Shown: piece after piece, positions 16,001-21,959 of the stretch
Layout of the letters: every line of letters starts with the position of its first letter
How positions within the stretch are numbered: position 1 is the first letter of the stretch
Origin: a virus
Virus record (IMG/VR): IMGVR_UViG_3300042557_000410
Span: 1 to 25,049 of that record
Length of the DNA: 25,049 nucleotides
Direction: 5' to 3' (one strand)
The notes under the pieces: model-generated
Told to the model about the DNA's origin: nothing
Databases searched by the model: none
What the model saw: only the letters and a program-made list of their open reading frames with translations
Program-made: the position numbers and the translations under genes

Positions 16001-16209
16001 TCTCGGTGGACATTTCAAACCGTGGATTCTCGACCAAGCCAGACGTGGGCGTCGGCGGTTGCGTCAATGCTGACCTGCTCACGGCTTACGATTTCGACAA
16101 CGGCTCAAATAGTTCCTCGACTGCTTACGTTCGCGCCTCGACCTTGGACGGTAGCAACATTGGTGCAGGCAATTACCGGTTCAATCTCGACTTCACCGAA
16201 TACAATTAA
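13042..16209 (+). CDS. Tail tip / central fibre protein (gpJ-like)
   Basis: At 1055 residues this is the largest gene in the window. The N-terminus has a hydrophobic stretch (about residues 8-45), followed by SPISARNMVYGRCRVSGTIV, the conserved start of gpJ-like tip proteins, and the usual tip core through about residue 490. From about residue 496 come several fibronectin type III-like domains, recognisable by their boundaries: near 609 (PPATPTGLTAIAGTGQIISLDWDDN), near 712 (PPADPSAP), and a further one around 820-930. The C-terminal 110 residues are beta-rich and may contact the receptor. It should lie at the tail tip and determine host binding with the separate S74 fibre. Translation starts one codon-length after the previous stop with no Shine-Dalgarno site. 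Confidence 0.85.
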   Translation: MAESIAIWLFTAYATATGTTVVVSATTLAFVTGVVTFVAVTAASMAASKLLAPKPPSFSDSSLTNRSQMVRSPISARNMVYGRCRVSGTIVYLSTTGSKNEWLHIVVTLAGHEIEEIEEVYFNDELVPLVSNTPTGFYNGVARVNKHLGVSGQTADTDLINDTASLTDGKWTSDHKLSGIAYVYVRLTWDTEKFPSGIPNISAVIKGKKVYDPRTTTTVYSANAALCLRDYLTDSALGMGLTSAEVDDTAITAAANICDEQVQILPLSPTTYENRYEANGVIATSASPDENIGKLLSAMGGLIAYSGGKVVPYAGGYRIPTVTFTEKHFVGPLNIQTRTSARDRVNSVKGVYVSEGNGWQVSDFPTISSATYVTNDNNTRYYRDVVLPFTTSSSCAQRLAVIELRRAREEITFTARFRLEAMQVRAGDTVMITNAKLGWSSKVFEVMEWHFATDGNPPQIYIDMTLRETASSVYSWSVSDDQIYVPDAPNTTLPNPFTLSAPSALALTADGTTQFIQADGTAVPRIKVKWTPPAEEFIQSGGAVVIEYKPSTSTTYLTWSRVEGAQTEDYISSDVKIGTNYDVRIFGESYFKISTSYVTSSVTVAPDTTPPATPTGLTAIAGTGQIISLDWDDNTEPDFGEYGVWRNTSNDSGGATKIAETRASRFVDVNLTLGTTYYYWISAYDRSENQSAKSTGASATAVAVTAGQTDSTPPADPSAPTVNTTGTYLSGDGTTLARIVVNVPAFTTRCVIMNVLYRKSGTAGWIVADQRSTGGSTSSIDDLTPNVTYEIAVQAFSAFGIASNIVSGGTQTAPNNSTAPATPSGSGLTNVGVTPKLIESTRQYYFGSRAYWNANTETDFDHYEIKATATNSSSATDYNWFGESGVNGLVLTKATTMCFYNTFPTSGFTFLRAVNRSGVASSWVYLGFCADNAAYGAGDISSQDRDDVTVSGIKTGATAASSVRQVAAVFQASHVVALSGGSPTETFSVDISNRGFSTKPDVGVGGCVNADLLTAYDFDNGSNSSSTAYVRASTLDGSNIGAGNYRFNLDFTEYN

Positions 16210-16211
16210 TC

Positions 16212-16544
16212 ATGGCTCTCCAAAAAACAATCGCTCTGCCGTCCGGTATCTCTGGCAATTATATTCGCCTCACGTCGTATCGCTACGACCGTTCAACGCT
16301 GGAAGCGTCGGCGATCTTCGCGCTCTATCTCGACGCAGCACACGCGCAGGCCGGTGCCGATTACCTCGTGCCAGTCATCGCCAAGCTGCGACTCAGCGGC
16401 GCGAAGTTCACGCAGTATCTCGGAGCGGCCGCACTCGCTGACCACCAAGTCCTCGCTCAACTCTACGTTGCAGCCAAGGCCGAGACGTTGCTTGCTGGCG
16501 GTGGGCTTACCTCGATCGACCTAAGCGACGCACTCGATGTCTAA
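16212..16544 (+). CDS. Small tail-associated protein of unknown function (110 aa)
   Basis: The protein starts LQKTIALPSGISGNYIRLTSYRYD, a beta-rich segment, and continues with an Ala/Leu-rich helical part (AHAQAGADYLVPVIAKLRLSGAKFTQYLG, then LAQLYVAAKAE). It starts two bases after the stop of the tip gene and ends inside the metallophosphoesterase start (8-nt overlap), so it belongs to the same transcript. Comparable small proteins follow the tip gene in many siphophages. I do not recognise a function; a tip accessory is the simplest guess from position. Confidence 0.55.
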   Translation: MALQKTIALPSGISGNYIRLTSYRYDRSTLEASAIFALYLDAAHAQAGADYLVPVIAKLRLSGAKFTQYLGAAALADHQVLAQLYVAAKAETLLAGGGLTSIDLSDALDV

Positions 16545-17286
16545 AGGCGCACAACGCTTCATCGTCGTCAGCGACAATCATGGCGACATGGCTGATGAGG
16601 CGAGCGTCGGCGCACTCTGGTCGTTCATGAAAGAGTGGAAGCCTGAGATACGCGTCCACGCTGGCGACAACTACGACTTCCGCAATCTACGCAAGGGCGC
16701 GAGCGACGAGGAGAAAGCCGCATCGCTGGCCGACGACTGGGAGGCGGGCAACGATTTCCTGCATCGCTTCTTCGACGGCGGCACGAGCAATCATTTTCTG
16801 CGCGGCAATCACGACGAGCGAATTTATGACTTTGCTGGCAACGCGACTGGCGTGATTCGCGACTACGCCAACGACGGCATCAAACAGCTAGAGGCGACGG
16901 TGAAGAAGTGCCGCGCGAAGATGCTGCCTTACGATTCCGATCTCGGCGTGCTCGATCTCGGCAAGCTCTCGGTGCTGCACGGATTCCATGCGGGCGTCGG
17001 CGCGTGTCGAACGCACGCGGCAATTTACGGCAACGCAATTTTCGGCCACGTTCACACCATCGAGACGGCGTCCGTGGCATCGCGCGAACCCGCCGAGGCG
17101 CGCAGCATTGGTTGCCTCTGCAAACGCGACATGGATTATGTGAACAAGAAAACCGGAAAGCTACGTTGGGCGCAGGGCTGGGCGTACGGTCTTTTATTTC
17201 CAGACGGCACCTATCAGCTTTTCCAGACACGAAACATCGGAGGACAATTTTATGCCGCGACAGAAATCAAAACCTTCGCCGCTTAA
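16537..17286 (+). CDS. Calcineurin-like metallophosphoesterase
   Basis: All the usual metal-binding motifs are present in order: D-N-H-G-D near residue 13, A-G-D-N near 42, G-N-H-D-E near 90, H-G-F-H near 147 and G-H-V-H near 170. The enzyme should hydrolyse a phosphoester with two metal ions. The substrate could be DNA, a nucleotide, an RNA end or a signalling nucleotide; sequence does not decide. The first motif is D-N-H rather than the common D-x-H with other spacing, still normal for the fold. It overlaps the tail protein before it and the DNA-binding-like gene after it (35 nt), so it is co-expressed with late genes. A host defence counter-role is speculation. Confidence 0.85.
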   Translation: MSKGAQRFIVVSDNHGDMADEASVGALWSFMKEWKPEIRVHAGDNYDFRNLRKGASDEEKAASLADDWEAGNDFLHRFFDGGTSNHFLRGNHDERIYDFAGNATGVIRDYANDGIKQLEATVKKCRAKMLPYDSDLGVLDLGKLSVLHGFHAGVGACRTHAAIYGNAIFGHVHTIETASVASREPAEARSIGCLCKRDMDYVNKKTGKLRWAQGWAYGLLFPDGTYQLFQTRNIGGQFYAATEIKTFAA

Positions 17287-17530
17287 CTGGGCGCACGAAC
17301 TGCGCGAAGTGCTCACCGCGAAAACGCGCGAGCCAAAAGGCGAAGGCTGGATGACGACGGAGGAGTTTGCCGAGTCGCTAGAGATAGCCATCGGCACCGC
17401 GCACAAATACCTTCGACGCGGACTCGCTTCGGGGCATCTGGAAAAGTTCACCGGCACCGCAATTTCTCCCGCAGGAATCAGGATTCAGACGTGGCATCGG
17501 CCAGTTATGGTTAAGAAAGAAAAGTCATAA
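17252..17530 (+). CDS. Small winged-helix-like DNA-binding protein (92 aa)
   Basis: The middle of the protein, GWMTTEEFAESLEIAIGTAHKYLRRGLASGHLEKF, fits a helix-turn-helix followed by a wing (about residues 33-67): a T-x-x-E-F-A-E-S-L first helix, a turn, and an A-H-K-Y-L-R-R recognition helix. Basic N- and C-termini support DNA binding. It starts 35 nt inside the metallophosphoesterase gene but has a good Shine-Dalgarno site, ggagga at 17239-17244 with a 7-nt spacer, which decides the start. It may regulate transcription of the late or lysis genes around it. No autoregulatory site is proven. Confidence 0.6.
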   Translation: MPRQKSKPSPLNWAHELREVLTAKTREPKGEGWMTTEEFAESLEIAIGTAHKYLRRGLASGHLEKFTGTAISPAGIRIQTWHRPVMVKKEKS

Positions 17531-17532
17531 GT

Positions 17533-17588
17533 CTTTGATTATCAAAGGCAACGGGCAGCGTTGAGAAAGATAAGAAGAAAAGTCTTCT
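17533..17588. promoter_or_regulatory. Two short inverted repeats upstream of the 71-aa gene
   Basis: The 126-nt gap 17531-17656 contains two perfect inverted repeats: ctttga-tta-tcaaag at 17533-17547 and agaaga-aaag-tcttct at 17573-17588. A looser one, aggg-aattaa-ccct, lies further down. None is followed by a T-run, so they look more like operators or mRNA hairpins than terminators. They could be binding sites for the small helix-turn-helix protein encoded just upstream; this is inference. Confidence 0.4.
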
Positions 17589-17656
17589 AATCAGGACGGA
17601 GTTGTGATTTGGTATTCACATCGAAGGGAATTAACCCTGAGAGAAAAAACCAAAAC

Positions 17657-17872
17657 ATGAAAACGATCAAATCAGAACAAGTTCTCAAAGCCCGCAGCAT
17701 TACGGATTACGACTGCATCTTTTCGGTTCAAGTCTTAGAGCGCAAAGGTTCATTCGTAACCGTTAAAGCTCAAGGCAACGTCAGCCGCATGAAGGTTTAT
17801 TCCGACAGCTTAGGCGAATACATTTACGGCTTGGGCAAGTATTCGATGGCTCCGATTTTCCGTGCTATCTAA
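17657..17872 (+). CDS. Conserved-looking small protein (71 aa), own transcription unit
   Basis: The product begins MKTIKSEQVLKARSITDYDC, then FSVQVLERKGSFVTVKAQGNVSRMKVY and ends in GEYIYGLGKYSMAPIFRAI. The strand-rich middle (FSVQVLERKGSFVTVK) and the terminal Y-I-Y-G-L-G-K-Y-S-M-A-P-I-F-R-A block look like a conserved small protein I have seen in phage genomes, but I cannot name a function. The ATG at 17657 follows aaaac with no clear Shine-Dalgarno site. It has 126 nt of hairpin-containing DNA before it and a terminator right after it, so it appears to be expressed alone rather than as part of the flanking operons. Confidence 0.65.
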   Translation: MKTIKSEQVLKARSITDYDCIFSVQVLERKGSFVTVKAQGNVSRMKVYSDSLGEYIYGLGKYSMAPIFRAI

Positions 17873-17878
17873 TCAAAC

Positions 17879-17908
17879 GCGCCGAAGTCACTAAGGCGCA
17901 TTTTTTTT
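17879..17908 (+). terminator. Intrinsic terminator after the 71-aa gene
   Basis: A 5-bp G/C stem (gcgcc at 17879-17883 with ggcgc at 17895-17899) closes an 11-nt loop and is followed by eight T residues at 17901-17908. The U-tract is strong though the stem is short. It starts 7 nt after the stop and ends just before the ATG of the next small gene at 17910. Confidence 0.8.
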
Positions 17909-17909
17909 A

Positions 17910-18074
17910 ATGAACTCCACCACCGCACTCACCCACGCTCTAGTCCTCGCGCTGCTTGCGCCCGACCAAGCTCGCGCCGACAAGGCCGTTGCTCTCGCCG
18001 AATCAATCGCCGCAGACTGCACCGCAAAACAAATCGCCCAAGCGAAACGCAACGCAGCTAAACTCGCAAAATGA
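17910..18074 (+). CDS. Small alanine-rich helical protein (54 aa)
   Basis: This short gene starts two bases after the terminator T-run and ends with ATGA overlapping the start of the endolysin-like gene. The product is Ala/Leu-rich and helical (ALTHALVLALLAPDQARADK, then AVALAESIAADCTAKQIAQAK), with no clear membrane span because of internal Asp/Glu/Arg. The tight coupling to the downstream lysis enzyme and clean reading frame argue that it is real. Because its start abuts the terminator, its mRNA must arise by read-through or from a promoter within the preceding gene. Function unknown. Confidence 0.55.
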   Translation: MNSTTALTHALVLALLAPDQARADKAVALAESIAADCTAKQIAQAKRNAAKLAK

Positions 18075-18454
18075 AATCCACTCTCCTCCTCCTCGCGCTC
18101 ACTCTCACCGCCCAAGCCGCGCCCGATGCTTCTTTCTTCCGCGCTCTGCACATCGTCGAGACAAGCGGCAAGCTCGGCCCGACAATCGGCGACAACGGCA
18201 AGGCACTCGGCCCGCTTCAAATCCACCGCGGTTACCACGCCGACAGTCGCGTTGCCGGTGACTACTCGCGGTGCGCCGATCTCGATTACTCGAAGCGCGT
18301 CGTGACCGCTTACCTTAAACGCTACGCGCCGAAGGCTTGGGCTGCGGGCGACGTCGAAGTGCTGGCCCGCGTGCACAACGGGGGCTTGAAAGGTGCGACG
18401 AAACCAGCAACCAAGGGTTACGGCGTGCGCGTCAAAGCCTTAATGAAAAAATGA
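18071..18454 (+). CDS. Putative endolysin, lysozyme/transglycosylase-like, with signal peptide
   Basis: The N-terminus, MKSTLLLLALTLTAQAAPDA, is a typical signal peptide with an A-Q-A-A cleavage site near residue 17. The mature part begins FFRALHIVETSGKLGPTIGDNGKALGPLQIH, where the Glu of VETSGK near residue 30 and the following G-x-x-x-G-P-L-Q-I match the catalytic Glu and substrate strand of lysozyme-like muramidases or transglycosylases; later YSKRVVTAYLKRYAP, VLARVHNGG and GYGVRVKAL fit the fold. At 127 residues it is a compact single-domain enzyme. It should degrade peptidoglycan; a signal peptide suggests Sec export, so lysis may not depend wholly on the holins at the other end of the window. 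It overlaps both neighbours by ATGA. Confidence 0.72.
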   Translation: MKSTLLLLALTLTAQAAPDASFFRALHIVETSGKLGPTIGDNGKALGPLQIHRGYHADSRVAGDYSRCADLDYSKRVVTAYLKRYAPKAWAAGDVEVLARVHNGGLKGATKPATKGYGVRVKALMKK

Positions 18455-18648
18455 GCCGCCCAAGCAACCCGCGCAACCGCCCGCGTATTATCTCGGCAAT
18501 CAATCGAGGCGAGTCCATGAAGGTCGCAGCCTACGAGCTGGGCATCTCGACCGGCTACGCCTACCGCATCGCGCAAGACCTCGGCTATGTCGCGCGGCTG
18601 GTGAACACTTCCGAAATCAAACTCTTGCAGAAACTCAGAAACAAATGA
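18451..18648 (+). CDS. Small helix-turn-helix-like protein (65 aa)
   Basis: The 65-residue product is basic and contains SMKVAAYELGISTGYAYRIAQDLGY, which reads as a helix-turn-helix (V-A-A-Y-E-L-G-I-S-T-G-Y-A-Y-R-I-A), followed by a second helix with ISEIKLLQK-like character. It is coupled by ATGA to the endolysin before it and to the next gene after it. It may be a small transcription factor, or a DNA-binding component. There is no recognisable dimerisation domain. Function inferred only from the motif. Confidence 0.55.
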   Translation: MSRPSNPRNRPRIISAINRGESMKVAAYELGISTGYAYRIAQDLGYVARLVNTSEIKLLQKLRNK

Positions 18649-19046
18649 CACCCGAACAACACAACGAAATTCTCGTCGAGCTGCGCGCAATCCGTGCCGC
18701 TCTCGAAACCAAACCACGCGCGGTCGCCACGGCACCGAGCACCAGCACGTCGAGCGCAACGTCGCTCCCGCCACCCGACCAAGTGATCGAAGGCGCGGCC
18801 AGCGTAACGGTTCACTTCGGCAAGAATAAGGGCGTGGCGATTGGCTCGCTCACCGAGAAACAGCTTCTCTGGTATGGTGCAGACCGTGAGCCTCAGTTGA
18901 AAAATGACGGCACGCCATTTCCTCCGCGCGCCGAGGACACGCTACTCAAGAACGCTTGCCGCACGCTCTGGCACGACCGAGTCGCAGGAGCCGCGACCTA
19001 CGTTGCCGCGAGCGCGCCAACCGGAAGCGACGAAGTGCCGTTCTAA
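18645..19046 (+). CDS. Protein with GKNKG-type domain and SSB-like C-terminal tail (133 aa)
   Basis: Residues 1-22 form a helix (QHNEILVELRAIRAALE), then a Ser/Thr/Pro-rich linker to about residue 48. Residues 50-115 contain VTVHFGKNKGVAIGSLTEKQLLWYGAD, a pattern resembling small domains at the C-terminus of exonuclease X-like and DUF3820-like proteins (F-G-K-x-K-G-x-x-(L/I)-G-x-L-x-x-x-x-L-x-W). The protein ends GSDEVPF, an acidic-hydrophobic tail like the D-D-x-I-P-F tip of single-stranded DNA-binding proteins that recruits repair enzymes. It precedes the recombination operon. A recombination or replication accessory role is inferred; no OB-fold is evident. Confidence 0.55.
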   Translation: MTPEQHNEILVELRAIRAALETKPRAVATAPSTSTSSATSLPPPDQVIEGAASVTVHFGKNKGVAIGSLTEKQLLWYGADREPQLKNDGTPFPPRAEDTLLKNACRTLWHDRVAGAATYVAASAPTGSDEVPF

Positions 19047-19136
19047 TTTGTCGCCGGTAACGACGTAAACCAGAACCCTCCGACGGCGCTCGTGCCGGTG
19101 CGAAAATACGCGAGCAACAATTTCCCAAAAGGAAAA

Positions 19137-19162
19137 CCGCCCACCGACTTAACGATGGGCGG
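19137..19162. promoter_or_regulatory. Perfect 7-bp hairpin upstream of RecT-like gene
   Basis: ccgccca at 19137-19143 pairs perfectly with tgggcgg at 19156-19162 around a 12-nt loop, in the 149-nt gap 19047-19195 that otherwise has no gene. No T-run follows on the + strand. The sequence just before it (ccaaaaggaaaa) would read as a T-rich run on the - strand, so it could be a terminator for - strand transcription, an operator, or an mRNA structure. The rest of the gap is A/C-rich leader. Confidence 0.45.
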
Positions 19163-19195
19163 CAAAACACAAAACAAAACAGAACCGATAACACA

Positions 19196-19852
19196 ATGGA
19201 CACGAACGTAAAAACTGAAACTCAAGTCGCGGTTCAAGACACCGCTCCGAAAGCTCAAATCAGCTTCGGCAATCAGGGCGTGCAACTCGCCAGCATCGAC
19301 GAGGCTTTCCGCTTCGCCAAGGCAGTCGTCGCAAGCGGCTTCGCTCCGCGCGGCATGGAGAAACCGGAGAGCGTTATGATTGCGATTCAGCTCGGCATGG
19401 AGCTAGGCCTGACGCCAATGGCCGCGCTGCAAAACACGGCGGTCATCAACGGACGGCCCGCGATCTACGGTGACGCCGCTCTCGCTCTGGTTCGCGCCAG
19501 CGGCCAGCTCGAAAGCTACGCCGAGCAAGAGATCGGCGAGGCCGGCAAAGATTCGCACGGCTACAAGATCACTGTGAAGCGCAAAGGATTCGACGCCGCC
19601 TCGGAGACGTTTACGACCGCCGACGCCAAGAGTGCGAAGCTCTGGGGCAAGGCTGGCCCTTGGTCAGACTTCCCGAAACGGATGCTCAAGTTCCGCGCTC
19701 GCGGCTTTATCCTTCGTGATCAGTTCGGCGACATTCTGAAAGGCTTACGCACAGTCGAGGAAGCGCGCGACATCGCGCCCGAGATTAACGTGACGCCGCT
19801 CGCCGAGAAAGTCGCAGGCGGATTGAGCGACGCGATTGGAGGTGCGGCATGA
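19196..19852 (+). CDS. RecT-like single-strand annealing protein
   Basis: The protein (218 aa) contains GVQLASIDEAFRFAKAVVAS, then ESVMIAIQLGMELGLTPMAALQNTAVINGRPAIYGDAALALVRASG, KSAKLWGKAGPWSDFPKRML and KFRARGFILRDQFGDILKGLRTVEEARD. The I-Q-x-G-x-E-L-G-(L/M)-(T/S)-P-M-x-A-L-Q-x-x-x-V-I-N-G-R-P core and the L-K-x-R-A-R-G-F-x-L-R-D block are typical of a phage protein group commonly assigned to RecT-like annealing proteins. It binds ssDNA and anneals complementary strands. It opens the recombination operon with RecE-like nuclease and RusA-like resolvase downstream, which supports the role. The leader is long, A/C-rich and SD-less. Exact subfamily is uncertain. Confidence 0.68.
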   Translation: MDTNVKTETQVAVQDTAPKAQISFGNQGVQLASIDEAFRFAKAVVASGFAPRGMEKPESVMIAIQLGMELGLTPMAALQNTAVINGRPAIYGDAALALVRASGQLESYAEQEIGEAGKDSHGYKITVKRKGFDAASETFTTADAKSAKLWGKAGPWSDFPKRMLKFRARGFILRDQFGDILKGLRTVEEARDIAPEINVTPLAEKVAGGLSDAIGGAA

Positions 19853-20109
19853 GCACACCAATCGATGATGGTGGGCCAGCGTTTCCTCGCGCAGGATTTC
19901 TTTCAGAGATTGAAACACCCGAGCAAGTAATCGCCCAGTATGAAAACAAACCCGAACAGGGCATGACCTTGCGAGATTACTTTGCTGGTCAGGCTTTAGC
20001 TGGCATCCTTTCGTCTGACAACAAACCAGAATGTGACGACAGAAAAGCCGAATGGGCATATAGTCTAGCCGACTCCATGCTATTCTTTCGCAAGGAGGCC
20101 AACACATGA
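19849..20109 (+). CDS. Conserved small phage protein of unknown function (86 aa)
   Basis: The sequence DDGGPAFPR near the start, then QGMTLRDYFAGQALAGIL and a C-terminal WAYSLADSMLFFRKE, is a recurrent composite in small phage early proteins (G-G-x-A-F-P with M-T-L-R-D-x-F-A-x-x-A-L). No biochemical function is known to me. A good Shine-Dalgarno site, ggaggt, precedes the ATG by 6 nt, and the start overlaps the annealing gene by ATGA. It belongs to the recombination operon. Confidence 0.7.
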   Translation: MSTPIDDGGPAFPRAGFLSEIETPEQVIAQYENKPEQGMTLRDYFAGQALAGILSSDNKPECDDRKAEWAYSLADSMLFFRKEANT

Positions 20110-20327
20110 ACGTCCTTGGCCAAGCCATCCGTCGCTCTGACGTGTACGACCGGAGCCGACTCTACAAACCCGAGCGGCGCGTCCTTGAACGGATGAAGTC
20201 GCATCACACAAACGAGAAAGGCGAGCGCGTAGATTCACACGGTCGATACGTTGGCCACGGTGACATTGACCGCGGACTCAACTTTTTTTTCAGCAAGCGA
20301 ATCCACAATCAATCGAAAGAAACATGA
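20106..20327 (+). CDS. Small basic hypothetical protein (73 aa)
   Basis: The product is rich in Arg, Lys and His (RRSDVYDRSRLYKPERRVLERMKSHH) with KGERVDSHGRYVGHGDIDRGL and a terminal FFFSKRIHNQSKET. Basic charge suggests nucleic-acid contact, but I recognise no family. The start has one of the best Shine-Dalgarno sites in the window, aaggagg at 20092-20098 with a 7-nt spacer. ATGA overlaps link it to both neighbours. A run of eight T (20283-20290) inside the gene encodes Phe residues. Confidence 0.5.
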   Translation: MNVLGQAIRRSDVYDRSRLYKPERRVLERMKSHHTNEKGERVDSHGRYVGHGDIDRGLNFFFSKRIHNQSKET

Positions 20328-20620
20328 ACGACAACGATCTCAAACAAGCAGCAGTTATTAACGCGGCCACGGAACAATTCCGAGGCTTGCTCGAAACGCA
20401 CTTCAAACAAATCGCTAAGGCGGCGCAAGAGTCCTTCATCGAGGACGAGAATCAGACCGAGCCGAAAGCCAAGTGCGCTTTCTCGGTGGAGTGGGACAGC
20501 CTCGCGGCGGCGCCAAAGATCAACGTCAAGGTCAGTTGGTCGGTGCGCTTCAAAGACGAAGCAGAGTGCGAAATCGACCCGCTGCAATCTAAGTTTAAAC
20601 TGGAGGACGCCGATCTGTGA
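20324..20620 (+). CDS. Hypothetical protein (98 aa)
   Basis: The N-terminal half is helical (LKQAAVINAATEQFRGLLETHFKQIAKAAQESF) and the C-terminal half is strand-rich (KCAFSVEWDSLAAAPKINVKVSWSVRFKDEAEC), ending DPLQSKFKLEDADL. No known motif is visible. It is coupled to the previous gene by ATGA and to the next by GTGA. It is between the annealing and exonuclease genes, so a recombination accessory role is possible from position alone. Confidence 0.5.
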   Translation: MNDNDLKQAAVINAATEQFRGLLETHFKQIAKAAQESFIEDENQTEPKAKCAFSVEWDSLAAAPKINVKVSWSVRFKDEAECEIDPLQSKFKLEDADL

Positions 20621-20739
20621 ACTCAATCCGCAGACTGCTCGGCTGGCTTTGCGAATGGGCAACGCTCATTCTATTCTCGATTTTGCTCATCGTGATCTGG
20701 CCGTTCATCTGCGACTCCGAGGACAAAAAAGATGAATGA
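20617..20739 (+). CDS. Very small membrane protein (40 aa)
   Basis: The product has a single hydrophobic helix at about residues 9-31 (LCEWATLILFSILLIVIWPF) flanked by Arg residues before and an Asp/Glu/Lys tail after (CDSEDKKDE), which predicts an inner-membrane protein. The GTG start at 20617 is supported by a ggagg site at 20602-20606, 10 nt upstream, and by the 4-nt overlap with the previous stop. It ends 8 nt inside the exonuclease gene. Function unknown. Confidence 0.5.
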   Translation: MNSIRRLLGWLCEWATLILFSILLIVIWPFICDSEDKKDE

Positions 20740-21559
20740 ATCAATCCAAGACTACCACTCAAACACGGCAATCAGTCACTCGAAACTAGAGTGCTACCGC
20801 CGCCGACCCGCGCTCTACTACAAGAAGTATATCGCCAAGACGCTCGCCCAACCGGACGAGTCCACGGCATTTCGACTAGGCAGCGCGGTTCATTGCGCCA
20901 TCCTAGAGGAGAAAGAGTTTGCTGCGCGCTACGTTCAGAAACCCGATCTCGACCGACGCACAAAGGAAGGCAAGGCGGCATACACCGAGTTTGCAGCGCA
21001 GCACGAGGGCAAAACTCTGCTCGATGCCGACGAACTGGCGCAGGTCGTGGCGATGCGCGAGGCCGTGGCGGCACATCCAATCGCCTCGCAGCTCCTCGCG
21101 GATGGTATGCCAGAAGTGACATGGCGCAAGGAACAGAAGAACGCTCTTGGCGCGCTGCAATGCCGCACGGACTGGTTCAGCTCGGTGGGCTGCGAACTAA
21201 CGAACGGCGAGCCTTACGTGCTCGACGTGAAGACCGTCGAGAGTTTGGACAGCGACGCGTTCCGCAACTTCGAGCGCGCCGCGTTCTCCTACGGCTACCA
21301 CCGGCAAGCTGGGTTTTATTTGCCGCTCATCAACGAAGTCTATGCGCGGCCAGTCTCTCGGATGTATTACGTGGCTGTGGAAAAGTGCGAACCCTACGGC
21401 GTCGCGGTCTATAAACTCAGCGACGATGCAATCGCCCGCGGGCAAGACGAGAACATCGCCGATCTGATTCGCCTCAAGCGCAGCATCGAGGATAACAACT
21501 GGCCCAACATTGAACCAGTCCTGCACGAACTCGCGCTGCCGGCGTGGTACAAGTCATGA
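20732..21559 (+). CDS. Exonuclease VIII / RecE-like nuclease (PD-(D/E)XK)
   Basis: The start, YHSNTAISHSKLECYRRRPALYYKKYI, with FRLGSAVHCAILEEKEF and PDLDRRTKEGKAAYTEF, is typical of the RecE C-terminal nuclease family (DUF3799/exonuclease VIII). The catalytic core is visible: Asp of RTDW near residue 146 and the D-V-K-T motif near 166, followed by YGYHRQAGFYLPLI. It should degrade one strand of dsDNA ends to expose ssDNA for the RecT-like protein. It is 275 residues, about the size of the minimal RecE domain. Start ATG 20732 has gagga 9 nt upstream. Its stop overlaps the next start by ATGA. Confidence 0.82.
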   Translation: MNESIQDYHSNTAISHSKLECYRRRPALYYKKYIAKTLAQPDESTAFRLGSAVHCAILEEKEFAARYVQKPDLDRRTKEGKAAYTEFAAQHEGKTLLDADELAQVVAMREAVAAHPIASQLLADGMPEVTWRKEQKNALGALQCRTDWFSSVGCELTNGEPYVLDVKTVESLDSDAFRNFERAAFSYGYHRQAGFYLPLINEVYARPVSRMYYVAVEKCEPYGVAVYKLSDDAIARGQDENIADLIRLKRSIEDNNWPNIEPVLHELALPAWYKS

Positions 21560-21750
21560 TCACCGCAATCGCAGTCACCGCGCTTTGCTCGGTCGCCGTC
21601 GTACTCTCCTACTTTGTCGGACGAGCGGATGGAATCGCGCGAGGAAGAAACGAACAATGGCTTGAGGATTATTTCGACAACCTAAAAAAGCTGCGCGCGC
21701 TCAGAGATGAGCTGGGCAGATTCAAGCACAAGAAACCAAAGCACAAATGA
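21556..21750 (+). CDS. Small membrane-anchored protein (64 aa)
   Basis: Residues 3-20 (TAIAVTALCSVAVVLSYFVG) form a transmembrane helix, followed by RADGIARGRNEQWLEDYFDN and a Lys-rich tail (HKKPKHK). The basic C-terminal half probably lies in the cytoplasm. It starts by ATGA overlap with the nuclease gene and ends by ATGA overlap with the next gene. The sequence does not resemble a holin. Function unknown. Confidence 0.5.
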   Translation: MITAIAVTALCSVAVVLSYFVGRADGIARGRNEQWLEDYFDNLKKLRALRDELGRFKHKKPKHK

Positions 21751-21959
21751 AGAACACCCGATATGAACAAGACATACTCAACGCAGAAACCGACCGTCGG
21801 CTTTTGGAATTTCAAACGCCAAAGGAGATCGTCATGAGCATCAAAACATCGACCGCTAACGTATTCCGACGCGCTGAAATGCTCGGACTTTATCAGCACC
21901 GAATCACGCAAGAGGAGCGCGACCATTTGCTCGTGCGACGGAAGGAGGTTACAAAATGA
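21747..21959 (+). CDS. Small helix-turn-helix-like protein (70 aa)
   Basis: The sequence contains QTPKEIVMSIKTSTANVFRRAEMLGLYQHRITQEERDHLL, which reads as a possible helix-turn-helix (S-T-A-N-V-F-R-R-A-E-M-L-G-L) within a basic, helical small protein. It is coupled on both sides by ATGA. It might bind DNA and regulate or assist the recombination and replication genes. The motif is weak. Confidence 0.45.
   Translation: MKNTRYEQDILNAETDRRLLEFQTPKEIVMSIKTSTANVFRRAEMLGLYQHRITQEERDHLLVRRKEVTK

Noticed and set aside
17879-17908. Small RNA gene ending at this terminator
   Set aside because: The terminator follows the 71-aa gene closely and nothing indicates a separate RNA start.
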